Assembly: GCF_014529535.1 (NCBI RefSeq)
Contig: NW_023503941.1
Coordinates: 4,214,942-4,278,941 of the forward strand
Direction of reading: 5' to 3'
DNA from: Bradysia coprophila
Lineage: Eukaryota; Arthropoda; Insecta; Diptera; Sciaridae
DNA: 64,000 nucleotides
Position numbers and translations under genes: made by a program. Below, piece after piece: positions 20,496 to 32,063 of the stretch. The notes beneath the pieces were generated by a model. It searched no databases. It saw only the letters and a list, made by a program, of their open reading frames with translations, and was not told where the DNA came from. Position 1 is the first letter of the stretch. Each line of letters begins with the position of its first letter.

Positions 20496-21386
20496 TCATA
20501 AATCTTGCGTTCAACTAACTTGCCTTCGGCGTTAGATTACACTAAACAGTAGCTCAATACTAGGTAATTTTCGATCGTTCTCTACTTCGACAGTGAATAG
20601 GTGTCGTTGCTGACGCGTTGAATACATCTTTTAATTTAGAAATTTTGTTGTCTTCACATGAAGTGGTAATATCGTGTCGACAGATCTCGAAAAGAACGGT
20701 AGTTTAAACTTCAATTTATTGATTGATATTTCTTCCAGTTCCTCCATTACTGTTGAGTTTCACTGAGAATCTTCGAAAAGTTCTGCAAACACAGAAAAAT
20801 TCATTTTCTGGTACAGGTCTGGTTTTGTGCTCACATTAAAGTGTTAGTGGCTATCAAATGCCCAGGTTAAACAGTGGCGTATGTCTTCAATGAAACTTAA
20901 ACTCGTGTGAACTGTGGCACTCGCTTCGCTCTGGTCGCAAACTCGTTATTTTTTAGAAATTGTCTCACACTCTAAATTGTAAACCAATCGATTTACGAAT
21001 TACGGCAGCGTTTGTTTAAAATTTTATAGCGCGTTTGCGGGGTGAATTTTAGGTTTTCGGAAGGGAAATGTGTACTATTCACAAGGTGGAAATAGTGTCA
21101 CAGTATAGTAAGGAGGCTATTTGCTCACTATGAAAATAGCACAAGTTCTTACCATGGGTTCAGCAAAACAAACACTCAGATAGGTAAGCGCACGTCTTTT
21201 ATACTTGAACTTTGAAGATAAATTGTGCAGTTGACTCAAGTATTCAAAAACACTGAACATCAAAAAACAGATGGTCGTGTATAAATAAACAAATTGGAGT
21301 TTGCGCGTCGCTCCACTTTTTGTAAGTAGACCAACGTCATCGTTTCTTATTTAATTTGCGTACTATGTAGGGTAAACCCTGACACC
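20496..21386. other. Intergenic, no gene recognised
   Basis: No exon or complete element supported. It contains the short dispersed string CTCGCTTCGCTCTGG (about 20920), repeated at 31420 and, inverted, at 34650 and 58435. Confidence 0.4.
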
Positions 21387-21528
21387 CAGTGCCGGACTGG
21401 CTCAAAAAAGCCCTTCGGGCGTTGTATGAAGAAATTTTTCAAAAGACCATTCGTTGCCATTTCTTCATACAAAAATCAAAAGGCCCTTCTGGAATCGCCC
21501 GAACGCCCATAGGGCCAGTCCGGCACTG
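21387..21528. mobile_element. 142-bp hAT-type MITE, CAGTGCCGG ends (second copy)
   Basis: Ends CAGTGCCGGACTGGC and GCCAGTCCGGCACTG, flanked by an exact 8-bp duplication CTGACACC (21379-21386, 21529-21536). Same length as the copy at 13822-13963 but inserted in the opposite orientation. Confidence 0.9.
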
Positions 21529-21689
21529 CTGACACCTTTTAAATATCTCGGTAAATAGGCGAGAAAAGTGTTCCAAGACAAAGTTGTCGAGTTTTCGATT
21601 TTAACCGACAACATTTTATTAATTGAAGATTTTAACCGAAATGTGATTCTCGGGCACTTACAAACTTTATAATAACCACAATGACACAT

Positions 21690-21955
21690 TAAACTCTAAT
21701 AACACTCCTAGCACACCGACACTCCCAACAACACTGACATTGACACTACTGAGACAAAGCTTAGGCTCAAAACATCACTAACACTCTTAACCATTCTGAC
21801 ACTCCCAACCACAATATTTTTAGCACACTGGTACTCCTAACACTTTCACTTCTAATCACACTGACACTCCTAGTCACACTGGCACTTCCAACCACACTGA
21901 CATTCCTAACCACATTTACACTAAAACTACACTGGCATTCCTAACCACGATGAAC
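21690..21955 (+). repeat. Degenerate ~18-bp tandem repeat, CACACTGACACTCCTAAC
   Basis: About 14 loosely conserved units with the words CACTGACA, CTCCTAA and CCACA in register. The next MITE (21964) was inserted into the end of this array, which continues after it with CACACTAA..CACTGATAG. Confidence 0.75.
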
Positions 21956-21963
21956 CCCATAAC

Positions 21964-22229
21964 CAAGGTAAATATATGGGCGGAGGTAATGCCATTCAGA
22001 CGCGCGGCCTAGCACACAACTTCGATGCCAATGACATCTTTTTTTAAAATGGTTGACTACGATTTACTTATATTTCACAAAAATATTTTCGCTATCTCAC
22101 AACAGATGGCCCGACTTTCTATTCCATTTTTTGCTTTCAACGAAGTGATGGCGTTTGTATTGAACTTTCGTGCCACCGCACATCTGATTCGGTTATATAT
22201 GGCATTACCTCCTCACTATATTTACCTTG
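21964..22229. mobile_element. 266-bp hAT-type MITE, CAAGGTAAATATA ends
   Basis: Perfect 13-bp ends CAAGGTAAATATA / TATATTTACCTTG, extended imperfectly to ~30 bp (GGAGGTAATGCCAT / ATGGCATTACCTCC). Exact 8-bp target duplication CCCATAAC at 21956-21963 and 22230-22237. Sister of 14113-14375. Confidence 0.92.
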
Positions 22230-22494
22230 CCCATAACCACACTAATTCTCCCAACTACACTGATAGCAATGTTTTACCAAGGTATAAACGCTATAAACGC
22301 CATCTCTTCCTTTCTTTAAAGGTGTCATTAGCATCAAACTATTGTGCTAGTCCGCGCATCTTGTGTTTTACCTCCTGTATTTAATTTATTTTAGTAACTC
22401 CTTAGAAGTCGTAATTCCGAATGAATCTTAGTTCCGATGTAATCATAGATCCGACACAATCGTAATTTAAAGGGAATCATAATTCATGGGGCCA

Positions 22495-22615
22495 AAACAG
22501 TCAAAAAACCCTTAGGGTGAAAGTGACGCATGTCCTTGTGTATACTTACAAAATAACTGATATCGCTGATGGTGACGCGTGCTGCGCCTGTTCTGTCGAT
22601 AAGACTATGTTTTGA
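22495..22615. mobile_element. Half hairpin MITE of the GCGTCA family (left arm)
   Basis: Reads CAGTCAAAAAACCCTTAGGG, AAGTGACGCATGTCCTTGTG, TACAAAATAACTGATATCGC and GGTGACGCGTGCTGCGCCTG in the order of the left arm of 47385-47760. The right arm is absent. Confidence 0.75.
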
Positions 22616-22619
22616 AAGA

Positions 22620-23985
22620 ATCTTGTTTTGTTTTCTTTATTTTTGAATAAAGCTCTAAAATGTTGGTCTTGAAATAAACCGAAATATCGGCAACATAAAC
22701 AAAACCGCAGCGATACGAAAATTAACCTCACATTTCCATACATTGTGCTAGCAATACAACGCAAATAACAAATATACTGATATCATGTTTCCAAATCATA
22801 TTTTCAGCCAACTATTACCGTTACTTTGTTGTTACCTGGTGATAGTATAAATGTTATCTTCATTATGGCACGAGCAAATCGTATTGATTGTTCAAGGGAA
22901 CTTGACCCAATACGCCATTGACACACTGGAAATGATGGAAATGAATGATTATTTTATTTGTTATGTTTTTTTTTTAAATTGTTTTTTAATTGTCACATCA
23001 TCGGTATCTGGAAAGAAAGTATACAATTTTTCATTCGTGTATTTTTAAGTGCATTCAAATCTTCTACGCTAACCATAGCTGTTTTGGAGCATCATCGCTA
23101 TGACAACCATTCAGTGTGGCGGTATAATATGGTATACTTACACCCAGTACGAATTTATAAAAATCTTTTTATAGTTAAGCACGATCAGTGATCGGTGATG
23201 TACGAATTTTCAGCTCTCTTTCAGCTCCATTAAGTTATTATCTATCTGTCAGGTCAGATCAGTCATATTTTGGAATCAAAGAAATTTATTGTACAAAATC
23301 TGGTGTGTGTTCATTGTGTAAGTGATTTAATGATCAAAGTTTCTGCAAGAATCAATCGTTTCAAATTTCTTTTTTATGTGAAATGTGAAGCTAGGAATAA
23401 ACATTTATATTTATTTAGGGTCTCGTAGATCATCATAGACTATCAAAATTATGGAATTTTTTTTCGAGGTTTTTTGTCAAATATTAGTAGAAATCTGAAA
23501 AACAATAAACTCAAACATCGCGCATTTCCAAAATATTGACAAATTGAAAAGATTTTACAAAAAGAAAATCTATGAAAATAGCACTTCCCACTCAATTTCA
23601 CACCCAAATCACATCCACCTTGAACTTTTGTGCGTAAACTTGAACTCTTGAAGATTTTGTAAATGTAAATGTAAATGTGCTTCTTGTGTGGTTTTATCAG
23701 TTCACTTAGCGGTTGACTTAAAATATTTGTCAAAGTCACCAAAAATGATGAAACATTTATTATGGCCAATCAAGTTTACATGCAACAATATTGTTGTTTG
23801 GTGTGATCTGAGTTCCAAAAAAGATGACCCAGTAGATATAAAATGTCGGCGGTAATCTTAAAAATTACGTTTTAGCAGAAACGCTTTAGTCCGTTTCCGG
23901 TGAAATAAATTAGTGCGGAAGTAACCAGTATTGAAGAGCTTTACGATAACACCATTAGTTTGAGGTGTGTCACATCCCTCATTAT
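22620..23985. other. Intergenic, no gene recognised
   Basis: No gene supported. The strip near 23735-23800 (ATTTATTATGGCCAATCAAG) recurs at 37645-37670, so at least one old dispersed repeat is present. AT-rich low-complexity sequence elsewhere. Confidence 0.4.
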
Positions 23986-25908
23986 AGGCCGTCAGCCAAT
24001 AACGATAATTCAAACAATAACAATAATATCCAAACATAAACGATAATTCCCAACAATAATGACCTGCCAGAAAAAAGAGCAATTGTGAATGAGTCTAGAC
24101 GTACAGATGTGTACCATTCACAAACGGCCTTACTTCAAAATTTTGGTGATGCATTTGTTCAAATGCAAAGTAGATTCAAAATTTTGGTGGCAAAAGAGAT
24201 TTTTCGAAATAGATTGAAAATCTTTTTTGATGCTACTGTAATTACTCGGCAACCACACAACGTAGAGATTCCAAATCGGTGTCAAAATGAAGGTATTGGA
24301 GCCAAATTAAGAATGCCGGAGGGATATAGTATGATACTAAGACTAAAAGTCCTTTTTAGCGTGTGAGAGGTTTCCAGACAGAGCCGAAGGCGAAGTCTGG
24401 AATCGAATACGCTAAAAAAGACATTTAGTCCGTGGTACGAATAATATTTTTCATATCCGACGGAGAAAAAGTGCGACGAAGTCGTAATTTTCGGGTCCTA
24501 GGTATGAAAAAGGAATTTCTGTTGGAAGGTCTGGTGTGCCTGACAAGTTGTTGAACAAATGTATTTTGTATTCGGCTATGCGGCAATTTGACATGGGTGT
24601 TTGACCACTGCCTTATGAGGGACTGATATACGTGTGGGTTCTCAGTCTAACAGGATGTTTCTTTTAAATAAAAGAAAAGCATTTAAGCATCTTCAATAAC
24701 AATTTGTAAAATGATAGTTATAATTCAACGTTCAGTTTACTATTCAAATACATTCGGAGGAATTTGATAAAGGAATTGGTATCCTTGAATGTAAATTTTT
24801 TCATTCATTTAACAAAGTATAGCAAAAGTTTAAGAGCAATGAATGCTTTTCAAATTTGTAGCCTTCGTTTGGACGGAAAAATATTCGTTTTTTTTGATGA
24901 TTTCTCTGAACCAAAATCTTTTTCTAAAAAAGTGAAACCATTAAACCAAGCAAAAATGTGTAACTTTTAAAGGAAAATTTGGTTTTTCAAAAAAGATTTT
25001 GGTTCAGAGAAATTATCAAAAGCCGAATATTTTTCCTCCCAAATTTAGACTACAAATTTCTGAAGGGATGATCACTTTTAATTCAAATATTCCTCCAATG
25101 TTGAAGGTTCCATTTCGAAATATTGGCAGACTTGACAAGGCAGGTATGGCAATTTGCGAGAATCGTTGCGACCTTATAAAAGTCAGTAACTTTCTCATGT
25201 CTGATTCTTAATTTTTTTTTAAATCAACAAATGGAAACAACTGAATAATTTTCGCGAAGCCCCACTCGACAGAAACTCTGAGGCGACTCATTCTCTTGTT
25301 AACCGTTTGCTGTTTTTTGGTTAGACGCCCCTTAAATGGTACAATAAGCTCTTTTGACAACGGATAGCCAGCGTCACCGCACAAATGCGGAGGATTCTCC
25401 CACCCTCGGAATTTTTGCTCCAGTTTTGCAACAGTTTTACTTCGGGCAAGCATATGTCCGTCATGTCAAATACCAAATACAAAAAAACATTTGTTCAACG
25501 ATTTCTCAGGCACGCTAGACCTTCCAACAAAAAATTCCTTTTTCCCTCCGGCATTCCACATTTGGCTCAAATACCTTCATTTTGACACCACTTTGGATTC
25601 TCCACGATGTGTGGTTGCCGAGATATACACTAGGGCTACCCTCGTCTTATTAGAAATAATAAAACAAAAAAAAAATTCAATCTATTTCGAAAAATGTCTT
25701 TCGCCACCAAAATTTTGAATCTAGTTTGCATTTGAACCAATGCACCAACAAAATTTTGAAGTAAGGCCGTTTGGGAATGGTACACATCTGTACGTCTAGA
25801 CTCATTCACAATTGCTCTTTTTTCTGACAGGTCATTATTGTTGGGAATTATCGTTTATGTTTGGATATTATTGTTATTGTTTGAATTATCGTTATTGGCT
25901 GACGGCCT
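23986..25908. mobile_element. PIF/Harbinger-type relic with very long inverted arms
   Basis: The arms start AGGCCGTCAGCCAATAACGA and are mirrored at 25908. The match runs inward several hundred bases: left arm 23986 to about 24600, right arm about 25430-25908. The left arm is interrupted by a ~180-bp insertion at about 24326-24508. A second, inner mirror pair lies around 24850-25080 (GAACCAAAATCTTTTTC / GATTTTGGTTC). The unique part (25208-25453) encodes a transposase fragment. Target duplication not resolved. Confidence 0.75.
25208..25453 (-). pseudogene. Harbinger-type transposase C-terminal fragment (DDE_Tnp_4)
   Basis: An 81-residue frame with CGDAGYPLSKELIVPF, a QQTVNKRMSRLRVSVEWGF stretch and FPFVDLKKN. 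It matches the usual end of the HARBI1-like DDE endonuclease (aspartate in GDxGYPL, glutamate in VEWGF, then a lysine-rich close). The N-terminal half with the first catalytic aspartate is not readable upstream, and the flanking sequence is the inverted arm. A decayed remnant, not an active enzyme. Confidence 0.7.
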
Positions 25909-26022
25909 CTATTATCTCTGTGATAAACAACTGATTTGTGCGCAAAACTATTCGAAAGTCGATAATTTTGATATTCTATGATGTCGTTATTACGTCGTTT
26001 CCTCCTTTATTATTAGAATAAA

Positions 26023-26961
26023 ATGATCAGTTGGTTTAACATTTGTGCAATGCTCATGCTCGTAACGAAAATCACTCGGCCACTCATTACAGGTGAATGG
26101 AAGTAAGTAAGCTGAGTGAATGGTGAATTTTATGCCGCTAAAACGATTTTCTCTTATTTTAGTGGAAACCACTATCCAGCCGGCATTTGTCGTCCTGATA
26201 ATGTAACGTTAATCGAATGCAATGGTCGTGGAACGTGTGTCGATGGCATTTGTGAATGCAGCAGACAGGCTGATCAAAATGAAATAATCTACGGCAAATA
26301 TTGCGAGTGTGATAACTTCTCCTGTCCGCGACATAATCATCTACTGTGCTCGGGTGCATATCATGGCTTATGTGATTGTGGCATATGTGAATGTCAACCT
26401 GGGTGGATTGGTGAAGCGTGTGATTGTCGAAATTCAACGGAGACTTGCATGCGTCATGGTAAAGTGTGTTCTGATCATGGAACCTGCGAATGTGGAGCAT
26501 GTCGATGTAGTGTTACTGAGGAAGGACGCTTTTCGGGAAGATATTGTGAAAAATGTCCAACGTGTGCAGGTCTATGTCATGAATTGAAAGATTGCGTCCA
26601 GTGCCAAACATACAACACAGGACCACTAGCTGCATCAGGATTGTGCGCTAAGAGTTGCACCAAATTAGATGCAACCAGATATGATACAATCGAAGTTCAC
26701 GAAGAGAATGACATGCATTTGTGTACATTTTATGATGAAGACGATTGTAGATTTCAGTTCGTCTATCATGATGATTATGAGCATCGAAGTACTGGTTTTG
26801 CGGTAGTGATGGTGCAAAAAGATCGACACTGTCCATCATTTATCAAAAGTCATTGGCTTTTAATATTGAGTGTTGTTACAGGAGTTTTAGTGATTGCTGT
26901 AGCAATGTTTTTGCTTCGAAATTTTTTTCGTAGACGTTCGAATGCGTCAAATATTTCTTAA
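26023..26961 (+). CDS. Head-less integrin-beta-like membrane protein, two exons
   Basis: Exon 1 is 26023-26102, the intron 26103-26162 (60 bases, GTAAGT..TTTTAG), exon 2 26163-26961; phase 2 joins give a 292-residue protein. Residues 1-25 form a plausible signal peptide (MISWFNICAMLMLV core). Directly after come cysteine-dense integrin EGF modules (CNGRGTCVDGICEC, IIYGKYCECDNFSC, LCDCGICECQPGW, GTCECGACRC), then the YCEKCPTC...DCVQC link to the beta-tail domain, a membrane helix (LLILSVVTGVLVIAVAMFLL) and a 15-residue basic tail. The PSI, hybrid and beta-I (metal-binding) domains are absent. So are the cytoplasmic HDRRE region and both NPxY motifs used to bind talin and kindlin. It cannot bind ligand or talin like a normal integrin. 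It could be a decoy or stalk-only paralogue, or a decayed copy with a fortuitous leader; the open frame and matching splice phases favour a real gene. Confidence 0.75.
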
Positions 26962-27381
26962 GGAAAGTTGACAGTGTCTTTGGCAACGTTTTCATTTTAT
27001 TTGAAGTTTTCGATTTTTTTTTTTAAATTAAATTGTTTATTGTCTAATCGATTTTATTTTGTTGAGGCATTGTTTCGATTCGAACAAAAATTCGATAATT
27101 AGGACACGAATAATGATTTTATATAGCGAATGTGGTAAACTGATCTCACTCGCGGCATTTCGTTTTATCGGAAACAGAAATTATTGGAAGAAAATGTGTT
27201 TAGTACCGTTTATAGGGAAATTTCTGATATTTTCATTCGTCTGTGTTTTTACGGATTCTGACTATTGAAGAGAGATATTACCATAACCTGATGACGAAGC
27301 CACATTACAATCAGCCAAGCTATTTTAGAACATGAATCATGACTTGAATGCATGGTTCCATACATTTTCACACAGCTATAT

Positions 27382-28436
27382 TTTTAGACCCGTACGAAGT
27401 ACTGGGGTCTTATGGGTTTACGCATACGTTTGTAACACGTCGAATTGGACTCCCTGAGTAAGGGGAAACCTATTGTGGTTGTCTAGAGATGCCAAATCCG
27501 CGAAAAAAAAATGTCCGTCTGTCTGTCCGTCTGTCCGTCTGTCTGCACGATAACTTGAGTAAAACGCATCCGATTTTGAAAATTCTTTTTTTTTCCCGTT
27601 TGGTAATGTCAAAAGACAGGCTAAGTTCGAAGATGAGTGATTTTGGATCGACCCCTCCCGAGCTGTGGCCCAATAAGTGCTTTACGGTTTTTCGAAGATA
27701 TCTCCGGACATTTAAACGTTAAACTTGTAAGTGATACGTCAAATAAAAGGTATTTACAATACCGATCGACAAAAAAAAAAGTTTATGGAAATCGGATGAC
27801 CGACTCGTGAGTTAGACCCCTTGGTGTGGAACAGGCACAGGGCGGCAAGCAGTTTTTGCTTGTAGGTCGGCCACATTTGAACATATTTCGTCTGTTTTAG
27901 CTTTATTAGATAGGTATTGACCGTACCAATCAGGGAAAAAAAATTTATGAAATTATGTTCTCCGGAGCGTGAGCTAGGTCTCTTGGAGTGAGCTCTTATC
28001 TGGCTACTCGGAAGTACAGTGAACGTGGTGTATTTTGACAATATCTCGAGTAAATTTTGACCGAATTTCATGATTTTTTTTGTTTGAAAGGTATTAACGA
28101 ATGTAAAGCGTCGGTACTATTTCCGGTCTCCTAACAAAATGGCTGCCGGCGGCCATATTGGATTTTAGTAAAATAGAAATATCTTGGGAAAAATGATACT
28201 TAGAGAGTTTCTGTTAACATGGAAATAATTTGTTATGTGTGTGGGGTTTCAGGGATTCCATATACGGACATCTATATATACCTATATACAGCTATATTGA
28301 GCTATATACAGGCATATAGAGCTATATAATAGCATATATTTATCTGTGAAATGTTTATTTATAGTGAAATATAGGTAAATATAGCGGTATATAGCTGTTT
28401 AAATAGGAATTTATGAAATTTGTCTTCGTACGGGGC
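27382..28436 (+). mobile_element. CCCGTACGAAGTAC-ended repeat, member 1
   Basis: Starts TAGACCCGTACGAAGTAC and closes near TTCGTACGGGGCTG. It contains the family landmarks GTTTGTAACACGTCGAATTGG (27430), a GTCCGTCTGTCC microsatellite (27513-27545) and ACTTGAGTAAAACGCATCCGATTTTG. No protein recognisable; non-autonomous. Confidence 0.65.
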
Positions 28437-28439
28437 TGT

Positions 28440-28900
28440 CTATATTGCCTCCGGCAATTTAGTTGTATATGATAACAAGGCAAAGAGTGGATAATGTAAG
28501 TGATTTTAAAGGGAGAATAGTTTTTCAGCAGAGAAGAAAATGAAGTAAGAGAAATGAAGAGTTTCACATTAAAGGCTTTTGATACGAATAGGTGTTTCGT
28601 ACGGGTCGGCGTTAGCTATGTTTTATCCGTCAAATATGCGTTACATAGCTATGATATAGGGTACACAGCCACAATATGCAAATCCTAGCTATAGAATGTG
28701 TTCTCGGTGAGTAGCTCTGTAATCCATAATATAGTTGTGTAACTCATATTGCACGTAAATAACCAACAATTATAGAATATTCGTTCAGTAGCTATATTTT
28801 TATAAGTCATGCAGGCAGCTATATTATAAAAACTACAGCTATACTATAAGTTACCCAGCCATTATCGAAATCCACAGATTTTCCGTGCAGATTGTTCTTT
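28440..28900. other. Intergenic with AGCTATA low-complexity runs
   Basis: Around 28265-28340 and 28640-28850 there are many TATAGCTATA-type words, an AT-rich simple pattern. It may include the 5' part of the Penelope-like element, but no terminal repeat could be matched. Confidence 0.35.
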
Positions 28901-28927
28901 CTCACTTACGATGCTGTGTGTTGAGTG

Positions 28928-30652
28928 ATGTTGAAGGTTTGGTTCGTCGGATTTACTAAAGGAATAAGTTACAGCAAGTCGATGGACCGGTATCAAATAA
29001 ATTTTCGAGAACATCATTTTTTTATCAAGTACCACAAACCGGGCAACCCGATCAGATTAATCGTGTCAACCATCGACTCTGCCGCATACAAGATGTCCCG
29101 TTTCCTAGCGACCATCTTGCGGAAAGCGTTCAACCCAAAGTTTGGTATAAAAAACTCACAACAATTCATTCGTACCATACGCAAAACCCGCATTACAAAA
29201 GGCAATGTGCTAGTCTCCTACGACGTGGTAAATTGTTTTGGGACCATACCAACTTCACTGGCGCTGAGTATCATCGAACGCGATTTCCACATGATCGAAA
29301 AAGTGACACCAATACCAAAAGAATCATTCCTCCAGATGCTGAAATTGTGTCTTGAACAAGCGAACTATTTCGTATTCGCGGACAAATTCTACCGCCAAAA
29401 ACTTGGCATGTTCATGGGGTCGTCACTAGCTCCGATATTAGTGGAACGAGTCATCGAGCACATCGTGGAAAGCGCAATCCGAGACCTTAACATCACGCCG
29501 GACTTCTGGAATACCTATGTCGACGATCACCTCACGTCAATCCAGCGAGAGATGGCGGATCAACTTCTTCACCAGCTCAATTCATACGATCCAAATGTCC
29601 AATTCACCATGGAAGTCGAGAAAGATGACGGTACGATCGAATTCTTAGACACAACCGTGTACAATGAAGGCGAACGACTAAAAACCAAATGGTTCCATAA
29701 GCCGATAGCCTCGAATCGTCTGCTGAACTATTACTCCAAACACCCCAGCAACATGGTGATCAACACAGCCAAATCCTTCATTCGTCGAGTGCTGACGTTG
29801 AGCCACGCATCGTTCCATAGTGAAATGAAACACACCGTAATGCGAATTTTGGAGAAAAACAACTTCCCAGCCAAGCTGATCTCTAAGCTTTTCCACCAGG
29901 TGTGCCAAACAATGAACGGACGTCAAACGAGTGCTGGCTCCAGCTATCCTTTCATCGACCGAACACAAGCGACCTTGGTTCACCAGTCTGTCGACACAGC
30001 CGACAATAACAACACAATACCGATAGCTAGTTCAACGCTGATCAATGAAACGATACAACCGGTAGCACCGTCCACAGTCATAAAACGCTTTGTTGGCATG
30101 ACGTATGTCCCGCAGCTGACGGAAGCAGTGTCTAGACAGATCAGAAAATTTGCACCTAACGTAACGATAGCACCTCGACCACCAAGAAAAGTTTCGAGCG
30201 TTTTCTCCGACATGAAGCAAAAGCTTAGCACCGATCAATGTTCGTGCGTGGTATACAACGTGCCCTGTCATGACTGCCCCAAGTCATACGTCGGTGAGAC
30301 AACATGGAGGCTTTCTGACCGTCAAGGACAACACCAAAAGGACCTAGATAACATGTCGAAAAATCCGCAAAAAACTGCCTTGGTACATCACGCCTACACA
30401 AAAGGTCACGCATTTGAGTTCCGCAAGAAAACGATTCTTAAGAAAGTACGAACGAAGGCAACAATTAAAATACACGAGGCGAATCAGATCATCCTGAAAG
30501 GAAAGTCGGCGGTCAACTTCAAAACTGATGCAGCCCATGTTTCTCCGGTCTTCTACAACCTGATCAGAAATTCAGAAAAACGTCGTCATGTGAACCCACC
30601 CGGACCGAGATCGAGTCATGTGAACTTACAACAGCTGTTTGATGAAAGGTGA
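28928..30652 (+). CDS. Penelope-like element: reverse transcriptase + GIY-YIG nuclease
   Basis: One uninterrupted frame of about 574 residues. The reverse transcriptase shows LVSYDVVNCFGTIP (first catalytic aspartate), LGMFMGSSLAPIL, and WNTYVDDHLTS (YVDD box), then EFLDTTVYNEG and a thumb region. A ~100-residue linker leads to a GIY-YIG endonuclease: CSCVVYNVPCHDC, KSYVGETTWRLSDR, and the downstream HEANQIILKGK with its glutamate. This RT plus GIY-YIG order defines endonuclease-bearing Penelope-like elements. Known elements encode roughly 700-850 residues, so the N-terminus is shorter here, pointing to 5' truncation. The frame has no stops or frameshifts, suggesting recent insertion. The true 5' limit is uncertain; the first ATG is used for convenience. 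Confidence 0.93.
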   Translation: MLKVWFVGFTKGISYSKSMDRYQINFREHHFFIKYHKPGNPIRLIVSTIDSAAYKMSRFLATILRKAFNPKFGIKNSQQFIRTIRKTRITKGNVLVSYDVVNCFGTIPTSLALSIIERDFHMIEKVTPIPKESFLQMLKLCLEQANYFVFADKFYRQKLGMFMGSSLAPILVERVIEHIVESAIRDLNITPDFWNTYVDDHLTSIQREMADQLLHQLNSYDPNVQFTMEVEKDDGTIEFLDTTVYNEGERLKTKWFHKPIASNRLLNYYSKHPSNMVINTAKSFIRRVLTLSHASFHSEMKHTVMRILEKNNFPAKLISKLFHQVCQTMNGRQTSAGSSYPFIDRTQATLVHQSVDTADNNNTIPIASSTLINETIQPVAPSTVIKRFVGMTYVPQLTEAVSRQIRKFAPNVTIAPRPPRKVSSVFSDMKQKLSTDQCSCVVYNVPCHDCPKSYVGETTWRLSDRQGQHQKDLDNMSKNPQKTALVHHAYTKGHAFEFRKKTILKKVRTKATIKIHEANQIILKGKSAVNFKTDAAHVSPVFYNLIRNSEKRRHVNPPGPRSSHVNLQQLFDER

Positions 30653-30839
30653 AATGTCAACCGAATAGTTCAATCACAACAAACCGTGCAACAAGAGTTG
30701 CGAGTGATTTCTCAATTTAATCTAATTATATTGAGAGCCCAGTCTGTGATAGTTTGTGAAATAGTGCGTAAAACGTAAGTCATACGCGCTCTATAATAAT
30801 CTAATTCCAGCTCTAATTTTGTACGTTTATCTAAAACTT

Positions 30840-30890
30840 TGTAGCCCTGATGATGGCTGGTAACTCGGCCGAAAGCTCGGTACATTAAAC
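30840..30890 (+). ncRNA. Hammerhead-ribozyme-like motif at the 3' end of the Penelope-like element
   Basis: CTGATGA (30847-30853), a stem GGC..GCC (30855-30857 with 30868-30870), GAAA (30871-30874), then CTCGGTAC with a possible GTA cleavage triplet. This is the core layout of the minimal hammerhead ribozymes described in Penelope-like elements. Helix III is very weak as read (one mismatched pair), so activity is unsure. Confidence 0.5.
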
Positions 30891-31216
30891 ACGATAAACA
30901 AACCAATTGGAGTTTAATTCATTGCCCTCACCAAGCAACACAACGTTGCAATAATCATTTTTTTAACTTCCCTATACGAATACGATCAGGTTTTGTGTGA
31001 ATTAGAAAATTCGAAAAGATTAAATTTATTCCTGATCATTTACAATTAAATTATAACAAAAAGATTTCTTCAAATCCTTTATTATCCGGAAAGGTTCCCA
31101 TTATGCAACCAGCATTGTGTCGTTGCAAAGTCAGAAAATACGTTATAATGTTTGTAATAATAATAATTGAACATTTATTTAGCATCGCTATTTTTACACA
31201 TTCTTATACAAACTAG

Positions 31217-32040
31217 GCCCCACCTTATGGGTGGGTCAGGTCCCTTGACTGACTGAATAAATATTCGTAATTATGGAAAAAATTATATCGCTTTGCTCTG
31301 GCTGTAAAGCTCACGTTCGTTAAAATTTTCTAGATTATGATTTTTTTTTTGAAATTAAATCTACTGAAACTCGGCCTTATTTGATCATGAATAAAGTATG
31401 AAACTCGTGTGATTACGGCCCTCGCTTCGCTCTGGCCGCAAAGTTCACACTCGTTGATTTTTTTCTAGCATAGACAACAATAAATGACACATAAAAGTCT
31501 TTTCGGAATAAATAACAGATTATTACTTCAGTATTTTCCATTAACGAACTTAACCCGAGTTATTTCAGTACTTATAAAACAAAATTTTCTTGGAAAGTCG
31601 AAAATTACTCTGTACGATAAGGAGACTATTATTTAGACAGATAATCTGTTTTTTTTTTGGAAATCCGTTGAGGATTACTTAAGTTATCGTGTTATCAAGC
31701 GACAAGACAAAAATTTTTTTAGGAATATCTCAGAGATCACCCGTCCGTTATAACCCATCTTCGAACTTAACCTCAGGAATGTAATTCCCCGTCGAATAAA
31801 AAAAAGTTTTTGGAAATCCATTGAAAATTACTCGAGTTATCGTGTTATCAAGGAATGAACAAAGTGTGACAAACATTTTCTGTATTTAAGGTTTTTGGTC
31901 ATACATTCATGTATTTTCAATCATAGTAGTGAACACTGTGTGACAAACATTTTAGAGTGTTTATCATCCGTAAGACCCATGACTTTCAGTCAAGGGAATA
32001 ACACATAATTTAAAACATACTTTCCGACTGACTTTCGTCA
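31217..32040. repeat. Dispersed repeats between the Penelope-like and non-LTR elements
   Basis: Begins with CCCCACCTTATGGGTGGGTCAGG plus CCCTTGACTGACTG. The part from about 31640 to 32000 ends in GACTTTCAGTCAAGGGA and is the inverted relative of 59611-59995: shared TTACTCGAGTTATCGTGTTATCAA-like, AAACATTTTCT and CATACATTCATGTAT strings. No coding capacity. Confidence 0.55.
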
Positions 32041-32063
32041 ATTTTTCACAGTTAATTTAGATT

